NCBI RefSeq assembly: GCF_033807715.1
Contig: NC_084599.1
Span: 31,844,160-31,908,159, forward strand
Source of the DNA: Cololabis saira
Lineage: Eukaryota; Chordata; Actinopteri; Beloniformes; Belonidae
Reading direction: 5' to 3'
Length of the DNA stretch: 64,000 nt
The notes below the pieces were generated by a model. It was not told the DNA's origin. It did not search any database and worked only from the letters and a program-made list of their open reading frames with translations. Numbering within the stretch: position 1 is the first letter of the stretch; each line of letters starts with the position of its first letter. Shown piece by piece: positions 24,195-37,351 of this stretch. A program made the translations under genes and the position numbers.

Positions 24195-26494
24195 CATCTC
24201 AAGGTGTAAGATTCTTTTTCCTGAACTGCCTGAAAACTGGTGCACCGATTATACTGACACAATGACCTGTCAGGATCTGCAATAAGACACATGTAGGCTT
24301 GAGGGCGAATAAGAACCACCTAAGGGATACTGTTTTCACTTAAATATGTTGCTTTAGTAGCAACCAATGTCGTTTGACTGGTCGCTACTCAAGACAAAAA
24401 CCTGAACACTCATATCTCTAAGTTGAGATGTTTTTTTTATAGGTGTGTCTCATCATCTTCAGAGTTTGGAGTAACGATGCAGATGAGGTAAGCGGAGCTC
24501 ATGTTTTATGAATGATACTGTGAGTACCACCTCGGCTGTCCTGATTAAAGGGTTAACAGCGACAGTGAGCACAATACCAGAATGGTGGCATGACTTCATC
24601 AGTGGGGCGAGTGGCTCAAGGAGGTTCAGAGAGAGGAGATGGAAGGGGAAATGAGATGAAGTGATGAAAGAGATCACATATGAAAGAATTTGTTTGTGTC
24701 TATGTGTACCACGCACAGCCAGACATCTTCACATTAAATTGACCACAACACAAATCTGTCTGTGTGCTCCCCCCCCCTACATCCCCTCGGATAAAAAAAA
24801 AGTACTTTTTTTTTTTTTTTTTTACACTGGTATTAGGCATTTTGCTCTTTAGACTTCAGAGACAAGATGTGTTTTCTTTTTTCTGTCTGTCCTGGATTCT
24901 TTCATCCTCCAGCTTTCTCTCACAGAACTCTCTGCAGGAAAATATGAGTTTTTTTTTCTTTTTTAAAGGAATGAGCTCTTATCTATTATTGAGAAGCAGT
25001 CAGCAGCAGCAGCAGCAGCAGCAGCAGCTATCTCTATCTAGTAGACTGCTAAAATAAACATGACGCAGCACCAAAGAGATTTGCACAGATCCTGAAATGA
25101 GCCCTCTAAGACTCTAAGGTTTGGGACTTCTCCATTTTAGCACCAAAGCAAAATCCTGGGCAAACCAATTGCTCAAAGCAACTAGTAAATAAAAGGCTCC
25201 TTTTAATGTGCAGAAGCATCACAAATAGAGGAAATAAAACCTTACACATCTTTGGATAACATGGAGTTAATAGATGACAAAAGAAAGAACTAGCATCCAT
25301 CTTAATTGGGTCAATTGCTTACAAGTAAATTAAATGAATCCAACATACAATCCTAAGTTGAAAACACAAGTTACCATGTCTGACTTATTTTTAAATTGGA
25401 TCAAATGAATTTGCTTGTGACCAATTCACCCAATAAGATGGATACTAGCTCTCTTTTTCAGTGTAGCTTTTTTGTAAAGTCTTTTTGCGTTCCCTTCCAG
25501 CTGACTTTTCTTGCATCAGTTTCCCAGCAGCTGCTCTCAGTAAGTTGAGTGCCTGTCCTGCATCAGTCGATTAATGAAGCACATTACTCCATGCAATGTT
25601 GCCTTGAGCAAAAAAAACTGTAGTTCATCCAGACCCTAACTGCCATTTGCTTGTTATTTTGATTGAATTCTGCTCGTTTATGAATCAGTTTTATACAACC
25701 AGGACCTCTCTTAGTGTTTCTCCAGACTCATTGCACCAAGTGGTGCATAAATCTGTGTGATTGAGCTTTATGGAAACGTCACTTGTTGAAACAAAGAACA
25801 CCACTGAAGTGATGACCTAAGCCTGAAGTCGCCATTGGTAAAAGGTACATAGAAATAATTAAGGACAACCACTATAACATGCAGTGACTTTGGTAATTCG
25901 TCGCCATTTCTCATGGAAAACTATGATTTTAGAACGAGCAGTGTTGGGAATACATGTTAAATATTCCCATCACACGTGCTGCAGCAGCCGCTGTGAAACC
26001 TGACAAGTAAGTGAGCCTGGTCCCAGCAGAGGCACCAAAGAGATGTTTAGAAGCATTGTCTGTTTTGCAGCTAAGCCACATCAAGTTACACACTTCATAT
26101 TCAACATGCAGGATGAGAATCCAGCAAATGTTCAAAGTAAAACAATTAGATTTTTTGTTTTTATAACTTTGAGCTGCTGTTAGGGTTATCTTAATATGGC
26201 AAGAGCGAACAGAGTAGGAGATATGAGTAGAGAAAGGTCTGTAGATCTCAGCTCAGGCTAATTTCTCTATGACCTGGTCCCAAATAAGTGGAAGAAGATT
26301 AATAATTTCTCAATTTCATTCATTTCTGTTCATATAGAACCAATTTCCATCAAAAGGCCTTGAGCAAAAAGATAACTTAAAGTCTTTGTCACCCTCAAAC
26401 AAGTTTATTATTAATTTTTAAACTACTTTTTTCAAAAACTATGCAATAGTTTTACTATAAATGGGTTGGTCTTCCTAACGATTTGCATTTCCAT
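24195..26494. other. no gene recognised
   Basis: 2.3 kb containing poly(T) near 24805 and a (CAG)n run at 25001-25028. No exon or transposon ends were recognised. Confidence 0.4.
25001..25028. repeat. (CAG)n trinucleotide repeat
   Basis: Nine perfect CAG units. They fall in an unsupported short frame, so I do not call a polyglutamine protein. Confidence 0.95.
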
Positions 26495-26640
26495 AGTATA
26501 CTCTCCCCTGTGATGGACTGGCAACCCATCCATTGTTCTCCTGCCTTTGAGAACTGGGATCGGTTCCAGCAGATTCCTGTGACCCTGAACAAGAATAATC
26601 AGGTATAGCTCATGGATGGATATACATAATGGATGGCAAG
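26495..26640 (+). mobile_element. L2-like retroposon 3' tail
   Basis: The segment contains CCCTGTGATGGACTGGCAAC, then GAACTGGGATCGGTTCCAGC, CCTGTGACCCTGAA and a GGATGGAT-type end. This is the widespread fish L2/SINE tail. It is degenerate. Confidence 0.6.
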
Positions 26641-28227
26641 TATCTCTAAAGCCAACAGACCTGAGTTGCTACAGAACAAACCCAGACTCACGCTTAGCTG
26701 ATGTTAGAGGCGGACACATTGTTACCCTTCCATTAAAAAGGAGGAAAAAGAAGAAAAAAAACACAATGGTCACTAAATTGACTTGAAATTAAAAATGTTG
26801 TCACACACCCTTTTTCAGTCAACCAGTGTGATAAAGTGATATTTATAACTCATGACCTCTGCCCTTGTAAACAGGTATTTTGGTCCACTCCTTATGAGCA
26901 GGCTCCTTGAGGTATCTAATGGCCCTTTTCCACTAGTATCTAGTAGGGGGTCATTAAGTTAAGCAAGTTTTATGTAAAGCGCTTTTTTACTTGCATGAAA
27001 AGCGCTATACAAATAAAGATTGATTTGAATTGACTTCAGACCAGACCAGTTGGGAGTTCGGTTACAGACCGTGCACCATGAATATTTTACACCATGATAA
27101 ATTTCACAGCTGCTGTCAGGAACATCAAGCTGTTTCACAATGGCTTCATAGCCTTTAAATTCTACTTTAAAATTTTCTGTCTGAACTCAAGATGAGACAA
27201 CTCTTTCTTTTGCATTCATTGGTCCATGTTCACTGTGGCGAACATCATTGTACCAAACGAGAGCGATGACTTCCCAGCCTTTAAATAGGCTAACTGACTG
27301 ATTGCAAGATTGAAGACACCTCTGATGATAATTATAGGACACGACTCAGTTCAACATATGGTCACATTATTCTAAGCGTTTTCTGGGCAAACTGACTCAT
27401 TTGTCCAGGCCAGTTATTTTCATGATTCTGTTTAACCATAATTCAAAAGAAATGTCTAATTGTCATTATTCAGGATCCATTTAATTATTATTTATTAATC
27501 CTTTTGTCGATGTCCAGTTATTTGAGGGATCATTGGGGGCCTTTCTGTCTTTTAAATGTTAATTTGTGTTCTCTCTCTTTTTAAATGGCAAATGTAGGCT
27601 TTTATGTGCAGGATTCTGCCTTGTGAGCTTTAATGAAGTCAGCTCATCAGTGTCGTGATTTATCGCATAAAAGGTAAAGATTTTGACCTTTAATTAAGGC
27701 ACAGCCTAAGGCTAAACTCCTTAATTTTGAAATGACTCAAGATGTTAGTCTCTTTCAAGATTCCTGTGCCGGCTTCCAATTAGCATTAAGGGAAGTTCAG
27801 TCGCACATTAGAATACCCTGCAAAGGTGTATCATCACACAGACTTCCATCAAACACAAACCAGGGGAAGGTTGTGTTATTGCACAGTGAACAAACCCTTA
27901 AAAAGTAGGGAAGGAAAACACTCAAGGAAATTGTGGAAACAACACTGTTGTAAATTTCTGTTCAAAGCAGATTCTGACCCCAACAGGAAAAAAAACAACT
28001 CGTGTGAAGACCAGCCCCACTGCCAAGAAAAGGTTTTATAGCTTTGTTGCCCTTTCGAACTGTGAAATGATGCAGTGACATGTGACCTAAATCCTCCTTG
28101 ACCTCATCAGTCACAGCTGCACAGTGGGAATGCCAGTCCAGGATTCACAACACTGTTAGATAGCTCCATGGAGGAGATATAAGAGATATAAAGGGTGGTA
28201 GATTGACATTATAGAGAAATAAAAGCT
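26641..28227. other. mostly non-coding, with decayed repeat pieces
   Basis: Around 26940-27035 there is a retroposon-like tail (AAAAGCGCTATACAAATAAA). The segments 26870-26930 and 27110-27350 look like an old DNA transposon split by that insertion, but the family is unclear. 27480-28227 shows nothing specific. Confidence 0.35.
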
Positions 28228-28235
28228 CTAGAAAT

Positions 28236-29268
28236 TAGGGGTGTAACAATATATTGTGCCACGAAATTTCACGATACAAAAACGTCACAATACGTGTCAT
28301 GGAGGTGACAAACTGTATCGCGATATTGGGTTATTAATATTACCGGTAATCTATTGTGTTGACTAGAAACACGCATCCGACCACGCGTGCCGACCACGCC
28401 TCGACCCACGGACCAAAATCTTACTCCGCTCAGAAGAAAGTAGTACCGTTTTGAGCTCTGAACCTTTACTTATGTAAGGTTGGTGTAGAGTTAAGCCTTA
28501 CCTTATTAAATCAAACCTTTTTGGGGTCGTAAGTAGGATAAACACGCGGGCAACTTCTGCTGAGTTCGAGTGTACTTTAATGTCCGCTCAACAGTGTAGG
28601 ATTTTAGAACATCAACACAGCACCTAGTGCCGTACTGTGGCGTATCACTCCGCCCAATCTAAAACAGACTAATCACTACGGATAAACTGACTAGTGTCAT
28701 TATAGTCCCTGATTTACATCAGAATATAAAGAATTTATTTATAAAATAATGAACCCTGAATTACCAAAATAACCTTAACAAAAATAAATCTCCTCTTACA
28801 CTTATAAGGTGAGCATGAATCAATCTGTTTTATGATGTAAAATTGTATGTAATTATTTACTTTTATTTATTTATTTAATTTTAGTTGTTAAATTTCTGGA
28901 AACAAAAAAAGTCAAATCATACATGAGAGAAACTATTCAGTTTGTGGCAAAATATTTGTACTTGTATGAAACTGAAGATGCATAATGCAAACCTGACATT
29001 TACTTTTAGTTTAGTTTGTGGAAAATGGTTGGCCTGGCTTTCTCTTTAAAACTTAAACAGTTATAAAGCATTACAAACTGTAACAATAGGGCAAATGCAC
29101 AGTATTGTTTTGTATTTTGTGTCTTTCAAATAAAAGAACATTTTTTCCAGTCATATGTTCCTTATTCAAGGTTGTTAAAAAAATACTGCTATAATATCGT
29201 ATCGTATCGTTATCGTGACCTCAATATCGTGTATCGTACCGTGAGATTAGTGTATCGTTACACCCCTA
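28236..29268. mobile_element. hAT-type non-autonomous element, 1,033 bp
   Basis: Starts TAGGGGTGTAACAATATATT and ends TGTATCGTTACACCCCTA. It is flanked on both sides by CTAGAAAT (28228-28235 and 29269-29276), a perfect 8-bp duplication. Subterminal arrays of ACGATAC/GTATCGT words mirror those of the elements at 3329 and 14963. The interior (about 28360-28680) is more GC-rich and may contain an older inserted sequence. No transposase frame. Confidence 0.9.
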
Positions 29269-29310
29269 CTAGAAATAGAAGTACTGCTCTACAGGTCTAA
29301 AAGGACCGAT

Positions 29311-30010
29311 CCTTCCATCCATCCATTAACGTCATCTGGGTTTGAGTCGTGGGGGCAGCAGCCTATAAGCAAAGCGGCTCAGACCTCTCTCTCTTCAGCC
29401 ACTTCCAGGAAGGACACCAACGCGTTCTCAGACCAGCTGAGTAATATAATTGCTTCCCTGTATCCCGGGTCTGCCACGGTCCCCCTTCTTGGATGGACAT
29501 GTTAGAAACACCTCCCCAGGGAAAGTTCAAGGAGGCATCCTGATCAGATGCTCAACCAAGCCTAGCCGGCTCCTCTCAGTGTGGAGGAGCAGCAGCTCTG
29601 CTCACTCCACTGAACTTCACACCCTTTCTCAGAGAAAGAGCCAAGAAACCCTGTGGAGGCAGCTTTCTTTAGCCACTTTAATCTGCCGTCTCGTTCTTTC
29701 AGTCACCACCCACGCCTCGTGAGCACAGGTGAGGATGGGAACAAAGATCGACTGGTAAACAAAGTCTTGTAGTTTTCAGCACAGAGACTGCACTACTGCG
29801 GATGTCAGAACAGTCTGCCTGTTCATTTCCTGCTCTGCTCCCTCTCATGAGCAGGACTCTGAGGTGCTTTAACTCCTCCCCGTGTGGCAGTACTACCCCA
29901 CTCCTTGCCCAGAGAGGGCATTGCACCCTTTTCTGACCGAGAACCGGGCCTGTTCTTGTGATAAGGAGTAAACATTTCATGAAGTGGATCTTAATGAGTT
30001 CAGGAAGCAT
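29311..30010 (-). mobile_element. RTE/Rex-like LINE fragment
   Basis: On the minus strand this is a longer fragment of the family also present at 596-916. The left edge has CCATCCATCCATTA, the reverse of a GATG-type 3' tail. It is followed by GGGGGCAGCAGCCTA, GGACATGTTAGAAACACC and GTGAGGATGGGAACAAAGAT, all typical of this element. The frame 29699-30010 on the minus strand is part of broken ORF2. It is not functional. Confidence 0.72.
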
Positions 30011-32007
30011 TGTGCTGAGCCTGCATTTGATGTAAAAGAAATTAGTCTTGCTCTGAGCGTCTTCATTTAAGAAATCGAGGTCAAATGTAACTTTGATGCT
30101 CGACTCTTTAAAGCTGCTTCATTACACCACAAAATTCAAGCCCAGTTTGCAAAAAAGAAGAGAAGCAACCTTGATCGGAGGCAAATCAGCAAGCGATCAG
30201 TACTTGCCAATTGCCACTTGGTGCGTGTGAACTGTACTTGGACACATCAAAGAGGCTCAGGGAAACATTACATTACCGAGACATCTCCAACAGCAGAGCA
30301 TGCTAAACTCCTGGAGTCATCACAGACTCCCCACCCGAGCTACAGCCAACGACAGAGAGAGAGAGAGCGAGAGAGGCATGAACTGTCACAACTGTGAAGA
30401 AGAGAAACCCACAAAGCACCGGGGGAGGGACTGCCCAACATCTGACAAAGAGATGACAAAGAAGTTGTCCTCCCCTTTTATCATTTTGGTTTTGTTCTTA
30501 ACGCCATCATACCGCTCCATTCTTCCCTAGGTCCACTTTCAAATAGGCAACTGCTCTTTCATGTGTGGTTCTGTGTTATTCGCCCGCGTCACTTCTAGTG
30601 TGTTTTTGTTGACAAAACATGCTTTTGAGTTGTGTTTTTAAAATGTGATCCCTGTCACCAATTAGTTGCATTTTGTAAACTCCACGAAGGCTTCAAGATT
30701 CCCGCTTACAAAATACAAAAAGTAATGTAGTCGGGTTAAAAACAGATAAATCAATCTGTTAATCTCTGTCAATCTGAAACATTAAAGCTGTGTAAAGTCG
30801 CCTTTAATCTATATTTAATGGGTCGTCACTGAAGTACATTCAAGATCATTCAAGATTTATTAAGAAGTTATTTTTGAGATACATATCTAAAATTATAAAA
30901 GTATATAATATTCACTCTTGTCTTTATAGCATACTTACTTCCTGTAGATTACATGGAAGTGCCGACTGTGATAATCCACAAACCTGGATGAAATGAATCA
31001 CAAAGTTTGGTCAGAATATCACCTCTGCTCATCTACATCTTCACTATTCTATCATCAGCCTTCCTCTTCACACTGCAATTCCTCTTCCTCACAACATCAT
31101 CCCACACACCTTACCTTCCTCTTCCCCCTCTGTTTCCTGCATCCCATTGTTTCTTTTCTGCCCTGAAGCCTCTGAAGACTAAATTTAGCAGGTTTTTCTT
31201 CTGGAGGGATCTGTGGTTGTGTTGCTTTCTGAGGACGTCCTCAGTGTTTTGCAGGAAGCAGCTCAGTTTAATCCAATTTCGTTATGGTGTGAAGCTCCTG
31301 TTGGAATATGTTTAAAGTTTTGTACGAGAAGAAAGCAAGCTGCAACCTAAGAAACTAACTTGGGCTTCAATACAGATCCAGTACAGGGAACTGAAGGTTT
31401 AAATGTCAGCGAGCTGATATCAATCAGCTATAAATCAATGACAAACATACACTTGAAGACGAACACTGATCCAAATCAGGTTCAGTCAGTGGGAAAATAT
31501 TTATTTTCTGTCCATATACTGTACCTGCCTATCCCTTTAATCAGTTCCTCTTATATGGATAGAAACAGAGCTTGCGTACAGTTGAGATAATACCACTTTT
31601 CTTTTCTGTAATCACAACAACCTCTGATTGGAGCCAAAATCAGGAAAAAAAAAGAAGTAAATTCACATTTAAATGAGCCTCATGTTCAACCATTATAAAA
31701 GCCATGTATAAATGCATTGCTGGTTTAATCTTGAGTCAAGTTAGATATATTTTAGACATGTTTTTTTTATCTTTCAGCTGCAAACCCTGAAGAAATGTTT
31801 AAATACTAGCATCCAACATGTCCACAATTACCATCAGCACCGTGTCACCAGAATGTGGGTTAGTGAGCCGTTGTTCCCATGCTGTGTGCATGACGGGTCT
31901 TCCCTGAGGTCCTCGCTCTGCCAGGTTGGCCAGACACAGTGCTCTGTCTCTTTTTAAAAGAGACTTTCCTGTGTGACGATCCCTTTTGACTCAAGACTGG
32001 CTTGTTC
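30011..32007. other. no gene recognised
   Basis: 2 kb of non-coding sequence with a (GA)n run near 30350-30376. No exon or transposon ends seen. Confidence 0.4.
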
Positions 32008-32015
32008 ATTATATT

Positions 32016-32755
32016 CAGTACTCGAGTTGTAAAAAAAAATCAGGGGGGATGGTGGATTTTATCATATGGGGACAGATCATTTGTGCTGATTACAAATAAT
32101 ATAATATATTACAAATAATAGCAGTGACCCAAACACCTGCAGAAATAGCCTACTGCAGCAATGACATAGCAGCAGTTAAATGCAGCCTTCTGTAAGCTTT
32201 AAATATCCACTGGGCTTACATCAAATACATCAAAACACAACAATAAAACACAGTTTTCTGAACTTATCAAAATGACTCTGTCCTTCACAGGATAAGTAAA
32301 ATGGATCACTGCAAAAACTCAAAATCTTAACAAGAATAGTTGTCTTATTTCTAGTTAAAATGTCTCATTTTAGTAAAAAAAATCTCATTACACTTAGAAC
32401 ATCACTGGAAAAAACAACAATTTTCACCTGTTTCAAGTAGATTTTCACTTGAAATAAGTAGAAAAATCTGCCAGTGGAACAAGATTTTTTTGCCTGTAAT
32501 AAGAAGATAAATCTTGTCCCACTGGCAGATTTTTCTACTTATTTCAAGTGAAAATGTACTTGAAACAGGTGAAAATTGTCAAATAACTTATTTTTCTGGT
32601 GTTCTTTTTCTGGTGATGACTCTAAATGTTGAAATAGCAGTAAAACCACATTCATTGCTGAAATGACATAAGGGATGGAAAGGGGGGATGATTTTGACCC
32701 TTTTTATTTCAGGGGGGATGCCATCCCCCCTCATCCCCCCTCAACTCGAGTACTG
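32016..32755. mobile_element. hAT-type composite element
   Basis: 740 bp bounded by CAGTACTCGAGTTG and CAACTCGAGTACTG. The 8-bp duplication ATTATATT is on both sides (32008-32015 and 32756-32763). Next to each terminus is a GGGGGGATG/CATCCCCCC block. A second palindromic MITE, common in fish, lies inside: it starts CACTGCAAAAACTCAAAATC at 32307 and folds at 32418-32488 with 32509-32580. Its right terminus is missing. Confidence 0.85.
32418..32580. repeat. inverted repeat within the composite element
   Basis: About 71-nt arms (CACCTGTTTCAAGTAGATTT and complement) with a 20-nt loop. Few mismatches. It would form a strong hairpin if transcribed. Confidence 0.85.
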
Positions 32756-32763
32756 ATTATATT

Positions 32764-33897
32764 ACAATTCTAAGTAAAATAAATATACTGTAGGTTGGAG
32801 GAAATATAAATGTAGGACATGTCTTACAATACCACTGTCATTTGAGTCCTCCATTCAAAACTAACTAGCCGATAGGAACACTGTCAACACAAGATCCGTT
32901 TGAAATTGGAAACAGTTGGAGGTAAAAAGAAAGAGAAAAGTAAAAGAGGAAAAGAGCCAATAATGACAGACCAAACATTTTCCAGTCTGAGATTAAAAAA
33001 TGACAATGCCTGGGCTTCCATCTGGTTCCGAAAGCAAACTTAAAACAAACTTTTTAATTGTCACTTCACAGAACTGAACATCAGGCTCATTTCCAATAAC
33101 TTGTTCAAAGCAAATACACTAAGCTGCGTTGCACAAATTAACCAAGAGCAAGCAAGGAGAAGTAACCGTGACTAATACTGTATTCGAATGCCGAACATGT
33201 CCTTTTGATGTAGATTCTTCTTGTAGATTTTGGTTGCAGGCAGCATTCTTTTTTTGTTTTCCTTATATTCTTACACAAATCTGGCTCTATACAGGTTTAA
33301 TGTCATCTCTGGATGGTGAATATTACAGTTTTGACCTGGCCAGTATCACTGCATGCTTCACATGGTGATTTCAAATGGCACGATGGTGTCGTTTAACGTC
33401 ACTGTCACCATAAATTCAGACAGTCCCAAGGTTTTCAGACTGTAGCAGCAGAGGGGCGAGGAAGCCCCTCACATGAGATCACGCCATCTGATGCATTCAT
33501 GCAGTCATCACCCAAAAGCAGCGAGAGGGAAGCAGAAAGAGGGGGAAAGTCTCGATCCACACACAGCTGTGTTTTTGTGATTTGTGAGGACATTGCCCTC
33601 GTAAATTTCTTGAAAGTGCAGAAATAAATAAACCCTAAAATACAACAGCTGATTACCAAGTCCTAACCCATAATCATGCCTCACTCTTTAATTTAATGAT
33701 TTTAATTAATGGTAATTAATTAACTCTGTAAACGCTTAATGTCCCCATAAGGTCAGTATCACAAGTACAAAATCTCATGAGCTGATTTGATGATGTGACC
33801 ATGAGAGGGAGATGGAGGGAGTGACTCAAATTTGTATCTCCATGACAACGGTACTCTATACAGAATTCAGCTTCTCTCTTTTAATCTTTCATTAAAT

Positions 33898-33940
<43 letters not shown>

Positions 33941-35753
33941 TTGGGTGCATGAGAGAATGGCTTTCCAAAGTAATTGTGACCCAAGTCTCCTCCTGTTCTT
34001 ACTCCCCCTTGCACACATGGATACAGACACACACAACTTTCCCTTGGCTCTCTTTGTTATCATATGGATTTTCTTTTGGCCTTGTCTTGTCTCCTTGCAC
34101 ACTGCTGTGTTTCAGTATTGCAATCAGCCAGCTTCATTTGGCCCCCATCTCCTCGTATTGCAGAGAATATTTCTTCTCTCTAATCAAAGGCTGCTCTCTG
34201 AAGGCAGCTGGACTCACATATTTAAGGGGTTAGTTGCTTTGTTTCGCTCGACAGAAATCACTGCCTTACGCAGCTGAGTTGAGCTTAAAAATATTTGTTG
34301 CAAATATAGATATGCATTCTGATTTTTGACTCTCTATTTTTTTAACAAAGAAATTCATAATTTTTGATTCTGCTTGCAGCTATTTCGCTGACATGGGCAT
34401 CATTTCAACTTCCTGAGGGACAGCTTTCATGCTACATCTGGAATGAGTCAGTCTAGCTCTTCAGTTGAGTACAAGCATTAGCATATTACAACTTGCGCAT
34501 GGTTTAGAAAATGTATTAAAAATAGAAGTGAGGCACCCTTTAGTGGGGCAATCAGAATATCTTTTGCTCTGTGTGTTGGTTGCAGGATTGTTGCATCATA
34601 TTGTAGACAAATTAAACGCTGAGCTCAGGCTGACTCACACAGAAGAGCACAGAAGGTGGATTTTAATTACAAATTGTTAAAAATCGCTGATCAATGGCCT
34701 TCTTAGCAGTTCATTCAGGAGAGCAATCTATAGGATGTTTGCACAACTGGTTAAACAGCATTAATGTATTTTCTCTGTTTTCATTTAGGGAACGTTATCA
34801 TTAGAACTTCAGCAAGTTTTAGAAAATATCTCAATCTCGGCTTTTGCCTTTTTTCCTTGCTTTTTTCTTTTTTTAAATCTTTAAAGGTTCCTTTCATGTA
34901 GTCTCTGTGTCTCAATGTTATGCGGAGGCCAGAGCTGTGCAGCAGCTGCACATTCCCCAGCCTTGTTAATATTTCACATAGTTAGAAGCCAAAGCCGGCT
35001 CCCGGTTTTTCTCCCGAAAGGAAAGTCGTCTCCTCATTTAACCTCGAGCATCCAATCTACATACTAACCAGCCCAGCCAAAGGCTTGACTAAAGACATCC
35101 TGATTGTTGCCGTGCAGCTCCCTGTCTTCCCTTTTTTTCTCCTCGGCACTGGAAAGAAAAAAAAAATCCAAATTTAGCAACTGTAGAGTTAGGGCATTCC
35201 CTGTGAAGGTAGAGATGTGCCAAAATGCAAGAACTTGTAGATTTGATGTGAGAACTTGTGCAACAAAAATCTGAACTCACACGCATGAAACTGAATTTTA
35301 AGTTACAGAAGAAGATAGATCATGTAAGACCATGTGGAGCATTTTTTTTACCTGTAAATCCAATTTTAACCTGCAGAGAATTTTCACCCAAACGCGCTTT
35401 GAATGTGAAATCCACAGAAACATATTTACAGACGTGGAGAGTTAAAAATGACAGCTGATGAATTATCATCTATAGTTTACTTGACTTTTAACAGGGTCCT
35501 TGTGAGATATTTGTGCCAAAAGTAATCTGTGTATCTTTAAGATGTGAGAGAAGAGGAGGTGAGGTGTCAGGAGACCAACGTGCCAGACGCTTTCTCTTGT
35601 TGGACCTTTTGTCAGTTGTCCCTATGGCGCACCAATCTGGGTAGTTACTTCCCAAAACATAGTTTTGACTCATCGGTTGTGTGTTTTAGGAGTAAATCAA
35701 CACGTGCCAACAAAACTTGAAAAAAAGAATCACATTTAGCTTAATCACGTAGC
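32764..35753. other. no gene recognised; (GT)n at 33899-33939
   Basis: 3 kb of non-coding sequence. The frames at 33832-34277 owe their length to the GT repeat. No transposon termini noticed. Confidence 0.4.
33899..33939. repeat. (GT)n dinucleotide repeat
   Basis: About 20 perfect GT units. Confidence 0.97.
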
Positions 35754-36020
35754 TTAAAGGGGACATATTATGGAATTTAATGTATATTTTAAAAAGGCCT
35801 TGAATGTCTTAAAAACAATCTAAAGCTTGTTTTTTCTACATACATAAGAAATTCAGCCTGTGAGCCATGTCTATAGTTTTACCGCTTCTAACCCCTTTTT
35901 CTGTGCTCCATTCTAAGGGAAGGGGGGGGGGCATGATAATGAAGCTCTGCGCTGATTGGCTCCCTGAATGACGTGTAGCAGGGGAGGAGCATAAACCTGG
36001 CATTCAGTACACAGATCTTA

Positions 36021-36108
36021 AAGCCTGATTTACGGTTCTGCGTTAAATCGACGCGTACCCTACGCCGTAGGCTCTGCGTTGGTGAAACGCACAACCATAA
36101 ATCAGCCT
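36021..36108. mobile_element. small palindromic MITE, copy c
   Basis: 88 bp from AAGCCTGATTTACGGTTCTG to CATAAATCAGCCT with TTA on both sides. Nested in TTAA copy 2. Confidence 0.7.
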
Positions 36109-36143
36109 TTAGTCACCTTGTCTTCACACAGGAAGGCTAACAA

Positions 36144-36144
<1 letters not shown>

Positions 36145-36208
<64 letters not shown>
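36145..36208. repeat. (CA)n dinucleotide repeat
   Basis: About 32 CA units inside TTAA copy 2. Confidence 0.97.
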
Positions 36209-36209
<1 letters not shown>

Positions 36210-36725
36210 GCATACAAGTGTGGTATTTAAAAATAGAGCGGGAGCAAAACTTAGTTTGATTGTGCTTTATTTAAGTTATTACATTAATCAAACCCATAGA
36301 AATCTCCATCCTCCGTTTCTGCATTCATCCGAGCCTGATCAATGAGACCGGGAGAACTGCAGCTGCGACGGGCAGAGCCCGCAGCTCTCTGGCCGCGTTG
36401 ATAGCAGAGTCATTTTCTTGCCGTACGGCCCCTCGGAAATGATGCCGGCTTTTGAAAAAGCCCGAACAACAGTCCAACCCAGCAGACACGCCAGCCCACG
36501 CATCTATTCTTTAACAATCCTTCAACAGTAAACGACAGAGCCCGCTGCCCAAGCGGCAGCCAACGCATCGGCTCCCGCTCGCGGCGGTGGTTCCTCCGGG
36601 AGGAACCACTGCCCGGTCTTCGGGCAGAGACGGGTCTTCGGGCCCGCCTCTGTGGAGCAGCTCCCCGGGAGCAGCGTCTCCTTCTCGGTGGTCGCTCCGT
36701 CCGCTCCAGGCGCCCCGCAACGGAG

Positions 36726-36775
36726 CCTACGCCGTAGGCTCTGCGTTGGTGTAACGCGGAACCATAAATCAGCCT
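36726..36775. mobile_element. small palindromic MITE, right half (copy d)
   Basis: Contains CTACGCCGTAGGCTCTGCG and ends GGAACCATAAATCAGCCT. The left half is lacking. It is in the same host element as copy c and could be the displaced partner half of an earlier insertion. Confidence 0.6.
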
Positions 36776-37146
36776 TTTGCTTGGAAGATCTGAAATGAAC
36801 AGAAGAAAAATATATTACGGTACCCGTCGGGGCTCCTCACCGGTCCGGTCCGTGAGCGGCCCCGGAGCTCCGAGCTAAGCTAAATACTTAGCCCATGCAA
36901 AGATCATACTTGTAGACAAATATGAATAACATAAAAAAATAACGTTCTTACCGCTGACTCGTGTGCAGTTGCCGGGTCCGTGCTGTTGGTACTGATCCTT
37001 TTATAAGGGTAAGTGTCGGTGCAAAACCTCATCTTAACTGTCCCTCGCTGTGGAAACAGCCACCGCTGCTGAGCAATGGCTGGAGCTCCAGCCGGCGTAG
37101 AGAGCTGGTTGTGGGCGTGGTTTCAGCAGCGGAGGCCGACCTATGA

Positions 37147-37174
37147 GCGCCTATGGTGACGTCACCCTAGGCGC
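37147..37174. promoter_or_regulatory. 28-bp palindrome centred on a CRE (TGACGTCA)
   Basis: GCGCCTATGG and CCCTAGGCGC flank the 8-bp core (37157-37164), with one mismatched pair. It sits at the same place in the element as 6908-6941, but the arms are different. Confidence 0.6.
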
Positions 37175-37351
37175 AGATTCAGAATGGCTCAAAAAAATAA
37201 CGTGACACTGGAAGACTCAGTCAGGCGGGGGGAGCAGACCCTGCAGAATTCCATGGGATTTTATCTTCCCTGTGCTGGCAGGGTGAGGAGAGACTACTTT
37301 ATATATGTTAAAACAAGAAAAAACATGTTTTTCATAATAGGTCCCCTTTAA

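Larger units (their letters stand above)
35758..37347 (+). mobile_element. TTAA-flanked (piggyBac-type) non-autonomous element, copy 2
   Basis: 1,590 bp flanked by TTAA (35754-35757 and 37348-37351). Termini are AGGGGACATATTATGG and CATAATAGGTCCCCT. The left 250 bp match copy 3 closely, including CTGATTGGCTCCCTGAATG. The interior holds a palindromic MITE (36021-36108), a (CA)n run, a GC-rich block with several stem-loops (36350-36720), a MITE end (36726-36775) and a CRE hairpin (37147-37174). Short frames are unsupported. Confidence 0.88.

Noticed and set aside
25001..25028. Polyglutamine coding repeat
   Set aside because: (CAG)n lies in a short frame with no splice or homology support.
33832..34277. 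ORFs of 124-133 codons around the (GT)n repeat
   Set aside because: Open only because of the Cys/Val repeat translation; no homology recognised.
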